A program made the position numbers and the translations under genes. A stretch of DNA of 64,000 nt from Bacillota bacterium (GTDB lineage Bacteria > Bacillota > Negativicutes > Sporomusales > CTSoil-080). Below the pieces are notes generated by a model, which saw only the letters and a list, made by a program, of their open reading frames with translations, had not been told where the DNA came from and made no database searches. How positions within the stretch are numbered: position 1 is the stretch's first letter; every line of letters begins with the position of its first letter. Shown piece by piece: positions 43,882 through 52,347 of the stretch. The stretch is taken from NCBI GenBank assembly GCA_017889635.1, contig JAGGAC010000019.1, forward strand, positions 1-64,000, written 5' to 3'.

Positions 43882-44604
43882 GTGAGGCTAATTATCAACT
43901 TTATAAAGAAGGTTAGACGGCAGCACCTGGTTTATGGAATAGCTATGTTTTTGTTTTTTGGCTTGGTTATCGGGGTTATGGGGCTGGATTATCTGGATGA
44001 GATAGATTTGGCGGCTATACCCAATCAACCAAATGAGATGCCGACAGGGAAGGTTAGCGTTGTTATTTACGTGCCGGAACGGATGCTAGAAGTTTATAGT
44101 GATACACAGTTATATAAGAAATACCGGATTGCTGTGGGGGAAGGGAGAACTCCGACTCCTGTTGGTGAATGGAAGGTTGTCTGGAAGGATTATAACTGGG
44201 GGACTGGGTTTGGTACCCGATGGATGGGGCTGAATGTTCCCTGGGGGATTTATGGTATTCATGGTACTAATAAACCTTGGTCGATAGGCAGATTCGCCAG
44301 CCACGGCTGTATCCGTATGCGCAACAAAGATGTAGAGGAGTTATTTGAATGGGTACCGGTTGGGACTGAGGTAAAAATCGTTGGGCGAAAGGTCAGGGTT
44401 GAGCGCAAGCTGAAGTATCAAATGAGTGGGCCTGATGTGGCGACTGTGCAAATAAAACTGAAAGAGCTGGGGTATTTGTCAGGAAGGGCGGACGGCATTT
44501 TTGGACAGTCAACAGAAGCGGCTGTAAAGGCTTATCAGCTTGATAAAGGTTTGGCGGTCAACGGTATAGTTGACGCGGAAATGACCGGACAGCTTGGTAT
44601 ATAG
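43882..44604 (+). CDS. L,D-transpeptidase (YkuD) with peptidoglycan-binding domain
   Basis: Makes 3-3 cross-links or trims peptidoglycan. From GTG 43882 (GGAGG at 43871-43875) the protein has 240 residues: one membrane anchor (about 18-36), the YkuD domain with GIYGIHGTNKPWSIG and SHGCIRMRNKDVEELF (catalytic Cys about 143, His about 141), then a C-terminal PG_binding_1 domain (GPDVATVQIKLKELGYLSGR). The next gene, a deacetylase, follows after 10 bases, so the two form a wall-modifying pair. Spore-cortex or vegetative use cannot be told apart. Confidence 0.9.
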   Translation: MRLIINFIKKVRRQHLVYGIAMFLFFGLVIGVMGLDYLDEIDLAAIPNQPNEMPTGKVSVVIYVPERMLEVYSDTQLYKKYRIAVGEGRTPTPVGEWKVVWKDYNWGTGFGTRWMGLNVPWGIYGIHGTNKPWSIGRFASHGCIRMRNKDVEELFEWVPVGTEVKIVGRKVRVERKLKYQMSGPDVATVQIKLKELGYLSGRADGIFGQSTEAAVKAYQLDKGLAVNGIVDAEMTGQLGI

Positions 44605-44614
44605 GAGGAAGGTC

Positions 44615-45313
44615 ATGCACAGGAAAACGAGGTTTTGGAGTGTTTTTGCGGTGGTCGGTATTATGGGGATGGTGCTGGCTGGCGGGAGTATCAGCCATAC
44701 GATGCAGGTAATAAAAAAGGTGCCAACAACCCACAAGGTGGTTGCGCTTACTTTTGACGATGGGCCGCATCCTAAGATAACTCCTACGCTCTTAGCGGTG
44801 CTTAAAGAAAAAGACGTTAAAGCTACATTTTTTGTTTTGGGAGAAAACGCCGAAAAATTTCCGGCTGCGCTGAAAAGTATTGCCGACGCTGGAGAAGAAG
44901 TGGCTAATCACGGTTATTCGCACAAGTTCTCACGTCAATTAAGCGACAACGATTTTATTAAGGATGTATCACGAGCAGAGGAAGCTATTGCAAGGATTGC
45001 GCCAAGACCGACTTTGTATCGCCCCCCTGGAGGAGGCTATACTGACCGAAGGGTAATGGATCTGAAGCAACGCGGCTATACAACGGTGCTTTGGACGGTA
45101 GATACCCGTGACTGGGATGGTAGAAGCAGTAATGATATAGTCAATAATGTATTAAGTAATGTTAAACCTGGCGATATAGTGCTTTTGCATGAGGGCGATT
45201 TTGCGGCAGCAACTCCGGCGGCTGTCGCGATTATTATTGATAAGCTGAGGGAGAAGGGATACAGTTTTGTAACGGTAGGTCAACTTTTGCAGTATTATGA
45301 GCTACGTGAATGA
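44615..45313 (+). CDS. Polysaccharide deacetylase (CE4 family)
   Basis: Zinc-dependent deacetylase of peptidoglycan or a related polymer. The 232 residues start with a membrane anchor or signal (about 5-24). The catalytic core has LTFDDGPHPKITPTLLAVL (Asp pair 48-49), NHGYSHKF (zinc histidines 99 and 103), RPPGGGYTDRRV and LLHEGDF near the end. It resembles PdaA/PdaB, which in Bacillus act on spore cortex, but the substrate is not shown by the sequence. ATG 44615 has AGGAGGAAGG upstream. Confidence 0.9.
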   Translation: MHRKTRFWSVFAVVGIMGMVLAGGSISHTMQVIKKVPTTHKVVALTFDDGPHPKITPTLLAVLKEKDVKATFFVLGENAEKFPAALKSIADAGEEVANHGYSHKFSRQLSDNDFIKDVSRAEEAIARIAPRPTLYRPPGGGYTDRRVMDLKQRGYTTVLWTVDTRDWDGRSSNDIVNNVLSNVKPGDIVLLHEGDFAAATPAAVAIIIDKLREKGYSFVTVGQLLQYYELRE

Positions 45314-45482
45314 TGACAAGTTAAAAAAATTGCTAAGACAATGACAAGTCTTTCCTTGATCTTACAGGCAGGAATTAGGAGAAGTAAGCAAGAATATTCC
45401 GTAGGGAACTAAGCTACCCAGGCCGAAGATCTATACGGGAAACGGTGGCTGTTTAATTGTAGTAATAAACGGAGGTAGTTTA
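45314..45482 (+). other. Intergenic leader before the D,D-carboxypeptidase
   Basis: A 169-base spacer with no gene. It includes short self-complementary stretches (for example GGGAACTAAGCTACCC near 45406-45421), but no known RNA class and no clear terminator. The ribosome site GGAGG lies close before ATG 45483. Confidence 0.4.
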
Positions 45483-46292
45483 ATGTTGCGTCGTGTAAGT
45501 TGTTTGATGTTGTTGTTGATTTTTTGGTTACAGGCACTTGCTGCTGCTGCTGCCGCGCCGCCAAAGATAAGCGCGCAGGCAGCTGTCCTAATTAATGCTA
45601 AAACAGGGCAGGTGTTATTTGGGAAAAATGAACACAACATCATGTATCCGGCAAGTACCACGAAGATGATGACGCTTATTACGGCTTTGGAGAAAGGTGA
45701 TTTGAATAGCAAGGTAACTGTAAGTTCAAGGGCAGCAGCTTGCGATGGTTCAAGTCTTGAGCTGCGGGCGGGAGATCAGCTGTCGCTCAGACAGCTTTTA
45801 ACAGGGATGATGCTGGTTTCAGGCAATGATGCTGCTGAAGCGACGGCGGAGAATGTTGCTGGATCGGTATGGAAATTTGTTGGCATGATGAATAATAATG
45901 CCTTAAAAATGAGGCTTGAGAACACCCATTTTTCCAATCCGCATGGGTTGCCTGATCGTACTCATTACAGCACGGCCTTGGATTTGGCCCGAATTGCAGC
46001 TTATGGTTTAAAAAATCCAACGTTCGCGAAAATAGTTTCGACTCCTGAGTATAGCTTTTCTTTTTATAATCGGCCCGGAGTACGGCATATAGTAAACACC
46101 AATAAATTATTGAAAACCTTTTCCGGCGCCAATGGTGTGAAGACCGGTTCTACCCAGGCAGCAGGCGACTGTTTGGTAGCCGCCGCTAAGCGCAATGATA
46201 TTGAACTTATCGCGGTTGTTTTAAATGATGATGAGCGCTGGGATGATGCCCCTAATTTATTGGAATATGGTTTTAAAAGGATGGCGGAGTAG
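45483..46292 (+). CDS. D-alanyl-D-alanine carboxypeptidase (peptidase S11)
   Basis: Penicillin-binding protein of the PBP5/DacF type that removes the terminal D-Ala of wall peptides. It has a signal peptide (1-25, ending AAAAA). The active-site motifs are all present: STTK at 58-61, SGN at 113-115, KTG at 220-222. At 269 residues it ends soon after the KTG motif and lacks the C-terminal beta domain and amphipathic anchor of PBP5, so it is either a periplasmic soluble form or held by an uncleaved signal. A terminator follows at once. Confidence 0.92.
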   Translation: MLRRVSCLMLLLIFWLQALAAAAAAPPKISAQAAVLINAKTGQVLFGKNEHNIMYPASTTKMMTLITALEKGDLNSKVTVSSRAAACDGSSLELRAGDQLSLRQLLTGMMLVSGNDAAEATAENVAGSVWKFVGMMNNNALKMRLENTHFSNPHGLPDRTHYSTALDLARIAAYGLKNPTFAKIVSTPEYSFSFYNRPGVRHIVNTNKLLKTFSGANGVKTGSTQAAGDCLVAAAKRNDIELIAVVLNDDERWDDAPNLLEYGFKRMAE

Positions 46293-46301
46293 AGGGCGAT
46301 G

Positions 46302-46327
46302 ACGGGCAGCTAGGCTGCCCGTTTTTT
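46302..46327 (+). terminator. Terminator after the D,D-carboxypeptidase gene
   Basis: ACGGGCAGC (46302-46310) and GCTGCCCGT (46314-46322) form a perfect 9-bp stem around TAG, followed by five T. Confidence 0.93.
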
Positions 46328-46455
46328 CAGCGATGGGAAAAAATACTCCAGTGTACTTGTTGGCTTTTCTACAGAGAGAACAGGAATGTATTCGTGTGGC
46401 GTCTAATATTTTAAGTGAAGGTTGGTTAAGTCCTAGAGGACAAGGATGGATGAAT

Positions 46456-47379
46456 ATGAAATGGATTATGGGGATTGACGGTGGTGGTACTAAGACTGTG
46501 GCTTGTGCCGCTGATATGACAGGGAGACTGTTGGGGCGGGTGGAACAAGGTCCGGCCAATTATCATGTATTGGGACTGGAGAAGTTTGCAAGGCGGATTC
46601 GTGAATTGGTAGAAGCTGTGGCGCTGACAGCAGGTATGAAAATTTCTGATTTAGTGATAATGAGTCTTGGCCTGGCTGGTGTTGACCGAGGCAGGGACAG
46701 GGAGCTTATTTTTTCAGCACTGACAAGTTTAGGGTTGAGCTGCCAGTTTATTGTGAATAATGATGCGCGCATTGCGCTGGCGGCTGGGCTTGGAACAAAA
46801 GAAGGAATTGTATTAATCGCTGGTACGGGGTCTATTGCTTATGGCGTCAATGAACGGGGAGAACAAGTTCGGTCCGGTGGTTGGGGTCATATTCTTGGCG
46901 ATTCGGGCAGCGGCTATGATATTGGGCGGCAAGCCTTAGCGCGAGGGCTTAAAGCTTTGGACGGCCAAGAGAAGGCTACTGTTTTGCTTAACCGGATTAT
47001 GAATTATTTACAGGTAACTGATGTGGACGGTATTATAGGTTTTGTATACCATTGTGATACGTCCAAAGAAAAGATTGCAGCATTGGCTGTAGTTGTGGCT
47101 GAGGCGGCAGACGCCGGAGACGTGGTGGCCAGAGAGATAATTGAGGAGGCGGCTGCGGAACTGGCTGCGCTGGTGGAGGCGGTTATAGTTCGCGGTGGTT
47201 TTACGGTTCAACCAGTGACTGTGTGTACCTATGGCGGTGTACTCAATAATATTCCGTTTATACGGCGGCGAATTGCTGAGATACTTGCTGATAAAGCGGT
47301 TGTGATAGCTTTAGACAAAGAACCGGTAATGGGGGCACTAGAAATCGGCCATGCTATGGTAGTAAGAAGAGAAGCATAA
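46456..47379 (+). CDS. MurK-like N-acetylmuramate/N-acetylglucosamine kinase
   Basis: Sugar kinase of the BadF/BadG/BcrA ATPase family (ASKHA fold). The 307 residues start WIMGIDGGGTKTVACAADM (phosphate 1), then VNNDARIALAAGLGTKEG and LIAGTGSIAYGVN. In Clostridium acetobutylicum a relative next to murQ (MurK) phosphorylates both GlcNAc and MurNAc; the same neighbour here supports that role. ATG 46456 has AAGGA 9 bases upstream; ATG 46450 is an alternative. A longer frame to 46333 would run into the terminator above and is rejected. murQ begins after 11 bases. Confidence 0.82.
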   Translation: MKWIMGIDGGGTKTVACAADMTGRLLGRVEQGPANYHVLGLEKFARRIRELVEAVALTAGMKISDLVIMSLGLAGVDRGRDRELIFSALTSLGLSCQFIVNNDARIALAAGLGTKEGIVLIAGTGSIAYGVNERGEQVRSGGWGHILGDSGSGYDIGRQALARGLKALDGQEKATVLLNRIMNYLQVTDVDGIIGFVYHCDTSKEKIAALAVVVAEAADAGDVVAREIIEEAAAELAALVEAVIVRGGFTVQPVTVCTYGGVLNNIPFIRRRIAEILADKAVVIALDKEPVMGALEIGHAMVVRREA

Positions 47380-47390
47380 TAAATGGAGCG

Positions 47391-48317
47391 ATGGATTTGG
47401 AACATGAAACAGCAAAGCTTATGACAGAGGCGGCTAATCCCCGTACCGCCAATTTGGATTCAATGGCTATTGGTGAACTATTACAAGTGATGAATGATGA
47501 GGATAAAAAGGTAGCATTGGCGGTAGAAAATGAGCTGCCACAAATAGAGAAGGCGGTCAAGGCTACTGTTTATGCTTTCGGTCGGGGCGGACGGCTAGTG
47601 TACATCGGCGCTGGGACGAGCGGCAGGCTGGGGGTACTTGATGCGGCCGAGTGTCCGCCGACTTTCGGAGTTGATCCTAATCTTGTTTTGGGGTTGATTG
47701 CCGGAGGCGAAACGGCTTTGCTGCAGGCGGTAGAAGGAGCCGAAGATGATGCCGCACTGGCGGTAAGCGAGTTAGAGAAGATTGAGTTCTCTGCTGATGA
47801 TGTCTTGGTGGGGATTGCAGCCAGCGGACGAACGCCATATGTTCTTGGGGGGCTGCGGTATGCTGAGGCACAGGGGGCGGTTACAGTGGCGATAAGCTGC
47901 AGCCCTAATTCGGCGATCAGTAAGATTGCTAATATACCGATTACGCTCTTGGTAGGGCCTGAGGTGGTTACCGGATCGACCAGGCTAAAAGCTGGTACGG
48001 CGACTAAAATGGTGCTTAATATGCTTACTACTGCCGCCATGGTGCGAATAGGTAAGGTGTATGGTAACCTTATGGTGGATGTCAAGACGTCAAATCATAA
48101 GCTGATTGAGCGGGCCAGACGTATTGTAGCCCAAGCCGCCGGGGTAGATGATGAGCAGGCGGCAGTTGCTCTCGAAAAAGCCGGTATGAATGCAAAAGTA
48201 GCGATAGTTATGATCAAACGCAATTGCTCTGCCGAAGAAGCAGAGGAATTGCTTAAAGCGGCCGATGGTTTTATTAGAAAGGCACTAAGCAATAATAGAA
48301 GGGGGATTAGTCTGTGA
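47391..48317 (+). CDS. murQ: MurQ, N-acetylmuramic acid 6-phosphate etherase
   Basis: Splits MurNAc-6-phosphate into GlcNAc-6-phosphate and D-lactate. The 308 residues contain TEAANPRTANLDSMAIGELL, the SIS domain with YIGAGTSGRLGVLDAAECPP, and GLIAGGETALLQAVEGAEDD, all MurQ signatures. The C-terminal UBA-like helices end near NNRRGISL. Position directly after the kinase and before a PTS indicates supply of MurNAc-6-P from both routes. It overlaps the IIB gene by 4 bases. Confidence 0.96.
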   Translation: MDLEHETAKLMTEAANPRTANLDSMAIGELLQVMNDEDKKVALAVENELPQIEKAVKATVYAFGRGGRLVYIGAGTSGRLGVLDAAECPPTFGVDPNLVLGLIAGGETALLQAVEGAEDDAALAVSELEKIEFSADDVLVGIAASGRTPYVLGGLRYAEAQGAVTVAISCSPNSAISKIANIPITLLVGPEVVTGSTRLKAGTATKMVLNMLTTAAMVRIGKVYGNLMVDVKTSNHKLIERARRIVAQAAGVDDEQAAVALEKAGMNAKVAIVMIKRNCSAEEAEELLKAADGFIRKALSNNRRGISL

Positions 48318-48622
48318 TGAAAGTATTACTTGTTTGTTCGGGCGGCATGTCTAGCGCCATTGTGGTAAAGGCCATTGAAAAAGAAGCCGAACGCGAGGGG
48401 CTTAGTATGGTTGTAAAATCTGTCGGCACAGGGGAATTGGCCGAAGAACTTAAGAATGGCTGGAATTTGGTATTGGTGGCACCTCAGGTACGGCATCGGT
48501 TAGACGAGCTTCGCCAAAAGGCGTCGGTACATAATGTACCGGTGGCGCTTATTCCGCCGCAAGGCTATAGTCCTCTGGGCGGGGCTATTGTTTTGGCGGA
48601 GATAAAAAAGCTCGGCAGTTAG
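48314..48622 (+). CDS. PTS enzyme IIB, lactose/cellobiose family
   Basis: Phosphocarrier of a lactose/cellobiose-type sugar permease, 102 residues. VLLVCSGGMSSAIVVKAIE holds the phosphorylated cysteine (residue 8). LVAPQVRHRLDELRQKA and VPVALIPPQGYSPL complete the pattern. GTG 48314 overlaps the murQ stop; ATG 48317 is equally possible. The family includes ChbB for chitobiose, which fits the neighbours. Confidence 0.92.
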   Translation: MMKVLLVCSGGMSSAIVVKAIEKEAEREGLSMVVKSVGTGELAEELKNGWNLVLVAPQVRHRLDELRQKASVHNVPVALIPPQGYSPLGGAIVLAEIKKLGS

Positions 48623-48635
48623 TCAGGAGGATAGG

Positions 48636-49901
48636 ATGAAAAAATTATTCGAGTTGCTTGACCGGTATCTTATACCGGTTATGACTAAGCTTTCGGAACA
48701 GCGCCATCTCCGGGCGATTCGCGACGGGATTATTTCGACAATTCCGCTTATTATTGTGGGAAGCTTTTTTATGATTATTGCCTTCCCGCCAATACCCGCT
48801 TTAGCGGCGATGGTCAAGCCTTATGCCAATCAGATATTGCTGCCATTTAGGTTTACGATGGGGTTGATGGCGTTATATGCCTGCCATAGTATCGGCTATC
48901 ATCTCGCTAAGTCCTATAATTTGGATGGAGTGTCAGGAGGCCTTTTAGCGCTGGCGGCATTTTTCCTGACCAGTGTTCCGGTTAGTATGGAAAATAAAGG
49001 TCTGGCCCTGTTGATGGAAAACCTTGGCGGCGGCGGTATGTTTGTAGCTATTATTATGGCGATATTTGCGGTGGAAGTGCTGCGGTTCGCTAAAGAAAGA
49101 AAGCTGACTATCCGCATGCCGGAAGGGGTGCCGGATTCTGTTGCCCGCTCGTTTGAGGCTCTTATTCCGGCGGCTCTAATTATACCGGCGGTATGGCTGG
49201 TACGTGACGTAGTAGGGTTTGATATTCAGCAGTTTGTTATGGGGTTGTTTCAGCCACTAGTTTTGGCTGGCAATTCTCTGGCCGGTGTTTTGACGCCAAT
49301 TATTCTTATTACGTTACTCTGGGCTACCGGCATTCACGGCGACTCGGTGGTAGGAACGGTGGCTCGCCCGATATGGCTGGTGCTCCTGGACCAAAATATT
49401 GCCGCCGCAGCAGCGGGACAACCTATTCCCAATATTGCGCCAGAGCCTTTTTTTCAATGGTTTGTTTGGATTGGCGGCAGCGGTGCTACTATTGGACTGG
49501 TGTTTTTAATGCTTCGGTCACGGTCGCCTTATCTTAGGAGCGTTGGTAAAGCGACGCTTTTGCCAGGTATTTGCAACATTAATGAACCGGTGATTTTTGG
49601 TGTGCCGGTGATGCTTAACCCGCTTCTATTTGTGCCGTTTTTGGTTGGTCCGGTTGTGGCAGGAACGTTGACTTATTTTGCTATGCAACTGGAATTGGTG
49701 ACAAAACCGTATATTCTGGTGCCGTGGACGCTTCCGGCACCGATTGGTGCATATCTGGCCACAGGTGGTGACTGGCGAGCCATGGTGTTGGTGCTGGTTA
49801 ATATTAGTATTGTAACAGGGTTGTATTATCCGTTTTTTAAAGCTTATGAGCGAAAATTACTAAGTGAAGAAGCTAATTTGATTCAGGAGGAAGCTAGATG
49901 A
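48636..49901 (+). CDS. PTS enzyme IIC, lactose/cellobiose family permease
   Basis: Membrane channel of the same PTS, 421 residues and about ten helices. RYLIPVMTKLSEQRHLRAIR at the start, WATGIHGDSVVGTVARPIW and NINEPVIFGVPVMLNPLLF are family landmarks. Substrate class (beta-linked disaccharides such as chitobiose or cellobiose) is family knowledge; the local substrate is inferred from MurQ, ChbG and NamZ. It overlaps the IIA gene by 4 bases. Confidence 0.93.
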   Translation: MKKLFELLDRYLIPVMTKLSEQRHLRAIRDGIISTIPLIIVGSFFMIIAFPPIPALAAMVKPYANQILLPFRFTMGLMALYACHSIGYHLAKSYNLDGVSGGLLALAAFFLTSVPVSMENKGLALLMENLGGGGMFVAIIMAIFAVEVLRFAKERKLTIRMPEGVPDSVARSFEALIPAALIIPAVWLVRDVVGFDIQQFVMGLFQPLVLAGNSLAGVLTPIILITLLWATGIHGDSVVGTVARPIWLVLLDQNIAAAAAGQPIPNIAPEPFFQWFVWIGGSGATIGLVFLMLRSRSPYLRSVGKATLLPGICNINEPVIFGVPVMLNPLLFVPFLVGPVVAGTLTYFAMQLELVTKPYILVPWTLPAPIGAYLATGGDWRAMVLVLVNISIVTGLYYPFFKAYERKLLSEEANLIQEEAR

Positions 49902-50230
49902 TTGAGCAAATAGTGTTTGATATTATTGTTCATGCCGGAAATGCCAGAACTGAGGCCTATGCTGCGCTAAAGGCAGCGGAGGCAGGGGATTTTGAGCAAG
50001 CCGCGGAACTTTTACAGCGGGCTGAAGAGGAGATGGCTATAGCCCATAAAGTTCAGACCGGCATTATTCAGCAGGAGGCTGCCGGTAAGAATATCGAGGT
50101 AACGCTACTAGTGGTTCATGCCCAGGATCATTTGATGACTGCTATTGCTGAGAAGAATCTTATTGAAAGTATGGTTGGTATGCAGAAGACCATCAGAGAG
50201 CTTTCCAATAAGCTTGAGGGTGTGCAATGA
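49898..50230 (+). CDS. PTS enzyme IIA, lactose/cellobiose family
   Basis: Phosphoryl carrier of 110 residues, all-helical trimer fold. LLVVHAQDHLMTAIAEKNL carries the conserved HAQDH at 74-78, with the active histidine at 78. The start (EQIVFDIIVHAGNARTEAY) is typical. It overlaps both neighbours by 4 bases, so IIB, IIC and IIA are made together. Confidence 0.93.
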   Translation: MIEQIVFDIIVHAGNARTEAYAALKAAEAGDFEQAAELLQRAEEEMAIAHKVQTGIIQQEAAGKNIEVTLLVVHAQDHLMTAIAEKNLIESMVGMQKTIRELSNKLEGVQ

Positions 50231-51564
50231 ACGGATTGAGGATAGTGGTTATTGGCGGCGGATCAAGTTATACGCCGGAGATTATTGACGGTCTGATCGG
50301 CAGAGCACATGAGCTTCCGGTGGACAGCTTGTATTTGGTGGATGTTCCGGCAGGAAAGGATAAGCTGGAGATTGTCGGAGCGCTAGCTGAGCGGATGCTG
50401 AAAAAGGCTGGACTCAGTACTAAAGTTATGCTGACGCTTGATCGCCGAGCGGCTTTACAAGGCGCTGATTTTGTTATAACTCAGTTTCGCGTGGGTGGTC
50501 TGGCTGCCAGAATGCGGGATGAGCGGTTTCCTTTACCCTATAATGTGTTAGGGCAGGAAACTACTGGTCCAGGCGGATTTGCTAAGGCGATGCGGACTAT
50601 CCCGGTTATCCTTGATATTTGCCGCGATATGGAAGAGCTTTGCCCGGAAGCATGGTTGATAAATTTCACCAATCCATCGGGGTTGATTACTGAAACGGTA
50701 ATAAAACATAGCAGTGTTAAGTGTATTGGGTTGTGCAATGTGCCAATAAATATGGTGATGACAACCGCTAAGTTGCTTGAGGTTGATAAGAAAGACATTT
50801 TCATTGATTTTGCAGGACTAAACCATTTGGTATGGGGGCGTAAGGTGTTTTGCCGCGGACAGGACGTAACCGCTGTGGTACTTGAAAAGCTAGCGGACGG
50901 GGCGACACTGACGATGAAGAATGTGCCGGACATGAAATGGGATGGTGACTTTCTGAGAGCGCTGGGGATGTTGCCCTGCCCATATCACCGATATTACTAT
51001 ATGACTGACCGGCTTTTGGCTGAAGAGCTGGAAGCCGCTGCGCCGGAAGGCAAGGGCACACGGGCTGAACTGGTCAAGGCAGTGGAGGATGAACTGTTTC
51101 GACTTTACCGTAGTGAAACACTGAATGAAAAGCCTAAAGAACTTGAAAGCAGGGGCGGAGCCTATTACTCTGAGGCGGCAGTATCGTTGATAAGCGCGAT
51201 TTATAATGATAAGCGTGAAATCCATACCGTGGACATCGCCAACCAAGGTGCAATTCAGGGTCTTCCTGATGACTGTGTGGTAGAAATCAACTGTGTTATT
51301 GGCAAAAATGGAGCTACGCCGTTGGCGGGAGGACCTTTACCGTCGAAGATAGCCGGACTGGTGCAAGCGGTTAAAGGCTATGAGGTTTTAGCGGTGGAGG
51401 CCGGAGTGACAGGCAGTTGGGATAATGCGCTCTTAGCGTTGACTAATCATCCGCTGGTGCCGTCAGTGGATGTGGCTAAGCAGCTGTTAAACGATTTAAT
51501 TGCTATAAATAGAGAGTACTTGCCTCAGTTTGCGGGCGAGTCACAAAAAGCGGTGAAGCTATAA
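50227..51564 (+). CDS. GH4 6-phospho-beta-glycosidase (ChbF/LicH-like)
   Basis: NAD- and metal-dependent hydrolase that cleaves the 6-phospho-disaccharide after PTS uptake. The 445 residues have the NAD-binding VVIGGGSSYTPEIIDGLI, TGPGGFAKAMRTIPV, LINFTNPSGLITE, and IGLCNVPIN with the metal cysteine, followed by GLNHLVWG with its partner histidine. In E. coli ChbF of this family acts on deacetylated chitobiose-6-P with the help of ChbG, whose homologue is the next gene. It overlaps IIA by 4 bases and chbG by 1. Confidence 0.93.
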   Translation: MNGLRIVVIGGGSSYTPEIIDGLIGRAHELPVDSLYLVDVPAGKDKLEIVGALAERMLKKAGLSTKVMLTLDRRAALQGADFVITQFRVGGLAARMRDERFPLPYNVLGQETTGPGGFAKAMRTIPVILDICRDMEELCPEAWLINFTNPSGLITETVIKHSSVKCIGLCNVPINMVMTTAKLLEVDKKDIFIDFAGLNHLVWGRKVFCRGQDVTAVVLEKLADGATLTMKNVPDMKWDGDFLRALGMLPCPYHRYYYMTDRLLAEELEAAAPEGKGTRAELVKAVEDELFRLYRSETLNEKPKELESRGGAYYSEAAVSLISAIYNDKREIHTVDIANQGAIQGLPDDCVVEINCVIGKNGATPLAGGPLPSKIAGLVQAVKGYEVLAVEAGVTGSWDNALLALTNHPLVPSVDVAKQLLNDLIAINREYLPQFAGESQKAVKL

Positions 51565-52319
51565 TGTTAAAGCTGATTATAAATGCCGATGATCTGGGCT
51601 TGACTCCCGGTTGTAGCACAGGTATTGTCAAGGCATTGACGGAAGGCATTGTTAGTGATACTACACTAATGATTAATACCGAGCACGCTCCTCAGGCGAT
51701 TGAACTGGTAAAAGCCAACGGAATTAAAAGGGTAGGGCTGCATCTCAATCTAACGTATGGGCAACCGGTACTTCCAGCAGCGTCTGTACCGACGCTGCTG
51801 GATGACTCGGGACGCTTTCGCCGCAGGATTGCCGTGTCCGCTCCGTTGTTGGCGACAGAGGAAGTTGAGCGGGAACTTGAGGCCCAGGTGGAAAAATTTC
51901 TGGCTACTGGTTTGGAACTAACGCATCTTGACAGTCACCATCATTCCCATTCCTATCCCCAGGTGTTGGATATAGCTATAAAACTAGCCAGTCAACTTAA
52001 GACGCCACTTAGGCAAACAAGCCCGGAGGTACGCGATAGAATTATCGCCGCCGGGGTAAAAACTACTGATTGGTTTACTACCGATTTTTATGACCAAGGG
52101 GTCGACCTGGAAAATCTACAGATGATTATAGCCGGTCATGATGGCGGGGTATTGGAGATAATGTGCCACCCTGCCAGGGAGGATGAACTGCTGTTTGCAG
52201 TCAGTTCTTATAATGCCTGCCGGTTTAAGGAATTGGCGATTTTAACAGCTCCAGAAATCAAACGATTTCTTAGTGAACATGGTGTAAAATTAATTAGTTT
52301 TGCTGAGCTAACAGGGTAA
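51564..52319 (+). CDS. chbG: ChbG-like chitooligosaccharide deacetylase
   Basis: YdjC-family deacetylase, 251 residues. INADDLGLTPGCSTGIVKAL at the start and LTHLDSHHHSHSYPQVLDIA carry the metal ligands; VLEIMCHPAREDEL is the C-terminal site. In E. coli ChbG removes one acetyl from chitobiose-6-P so that ChbF can cut it. The 1-base overlap with the GH4 gene supports the same pairing. It is clearly diverged from the homologue at 13965. Confidence 0.9.
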   Translation: MLKLIINADDLGLTPGCSTGIVKALTEGIVSDTTLMINTEHAPQAIELVKANGIKRVGLHLNLTYGQPVLPAASVPTLLDDSGRFRRRIAVSAPLLATEEVERELEAQVEKFLATGLELTHLDSHHHSHSYPQVLDIAIKLASQLKTPLRQTSPEVRDRIIAAGVKTTDWFTTDFYDQGVDLENLQMIIAGHDGGVLEIMCHPAREDELLFAVSSYNACRFKELAILTAPEIKRFLSEHGVKLISFAELTG

Positions 52320-52347
52320 AGGCGAATTTATTATAAGTGGAGGCGAT

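Noticed and set aside
46333-46455. Extended N-terminus for the MurK-like kinase
   Set aside because: The extension begins within a few bases of the upstream terminator and is unlike the family, whose proteins start just before DGGGTKT.
47570-48085. Minus-strand open frame of 171 codons inside murQ
   Set aside because: Composition reflects antisense of an A/G-rich coding strand; murQ is certain on the plus strand.
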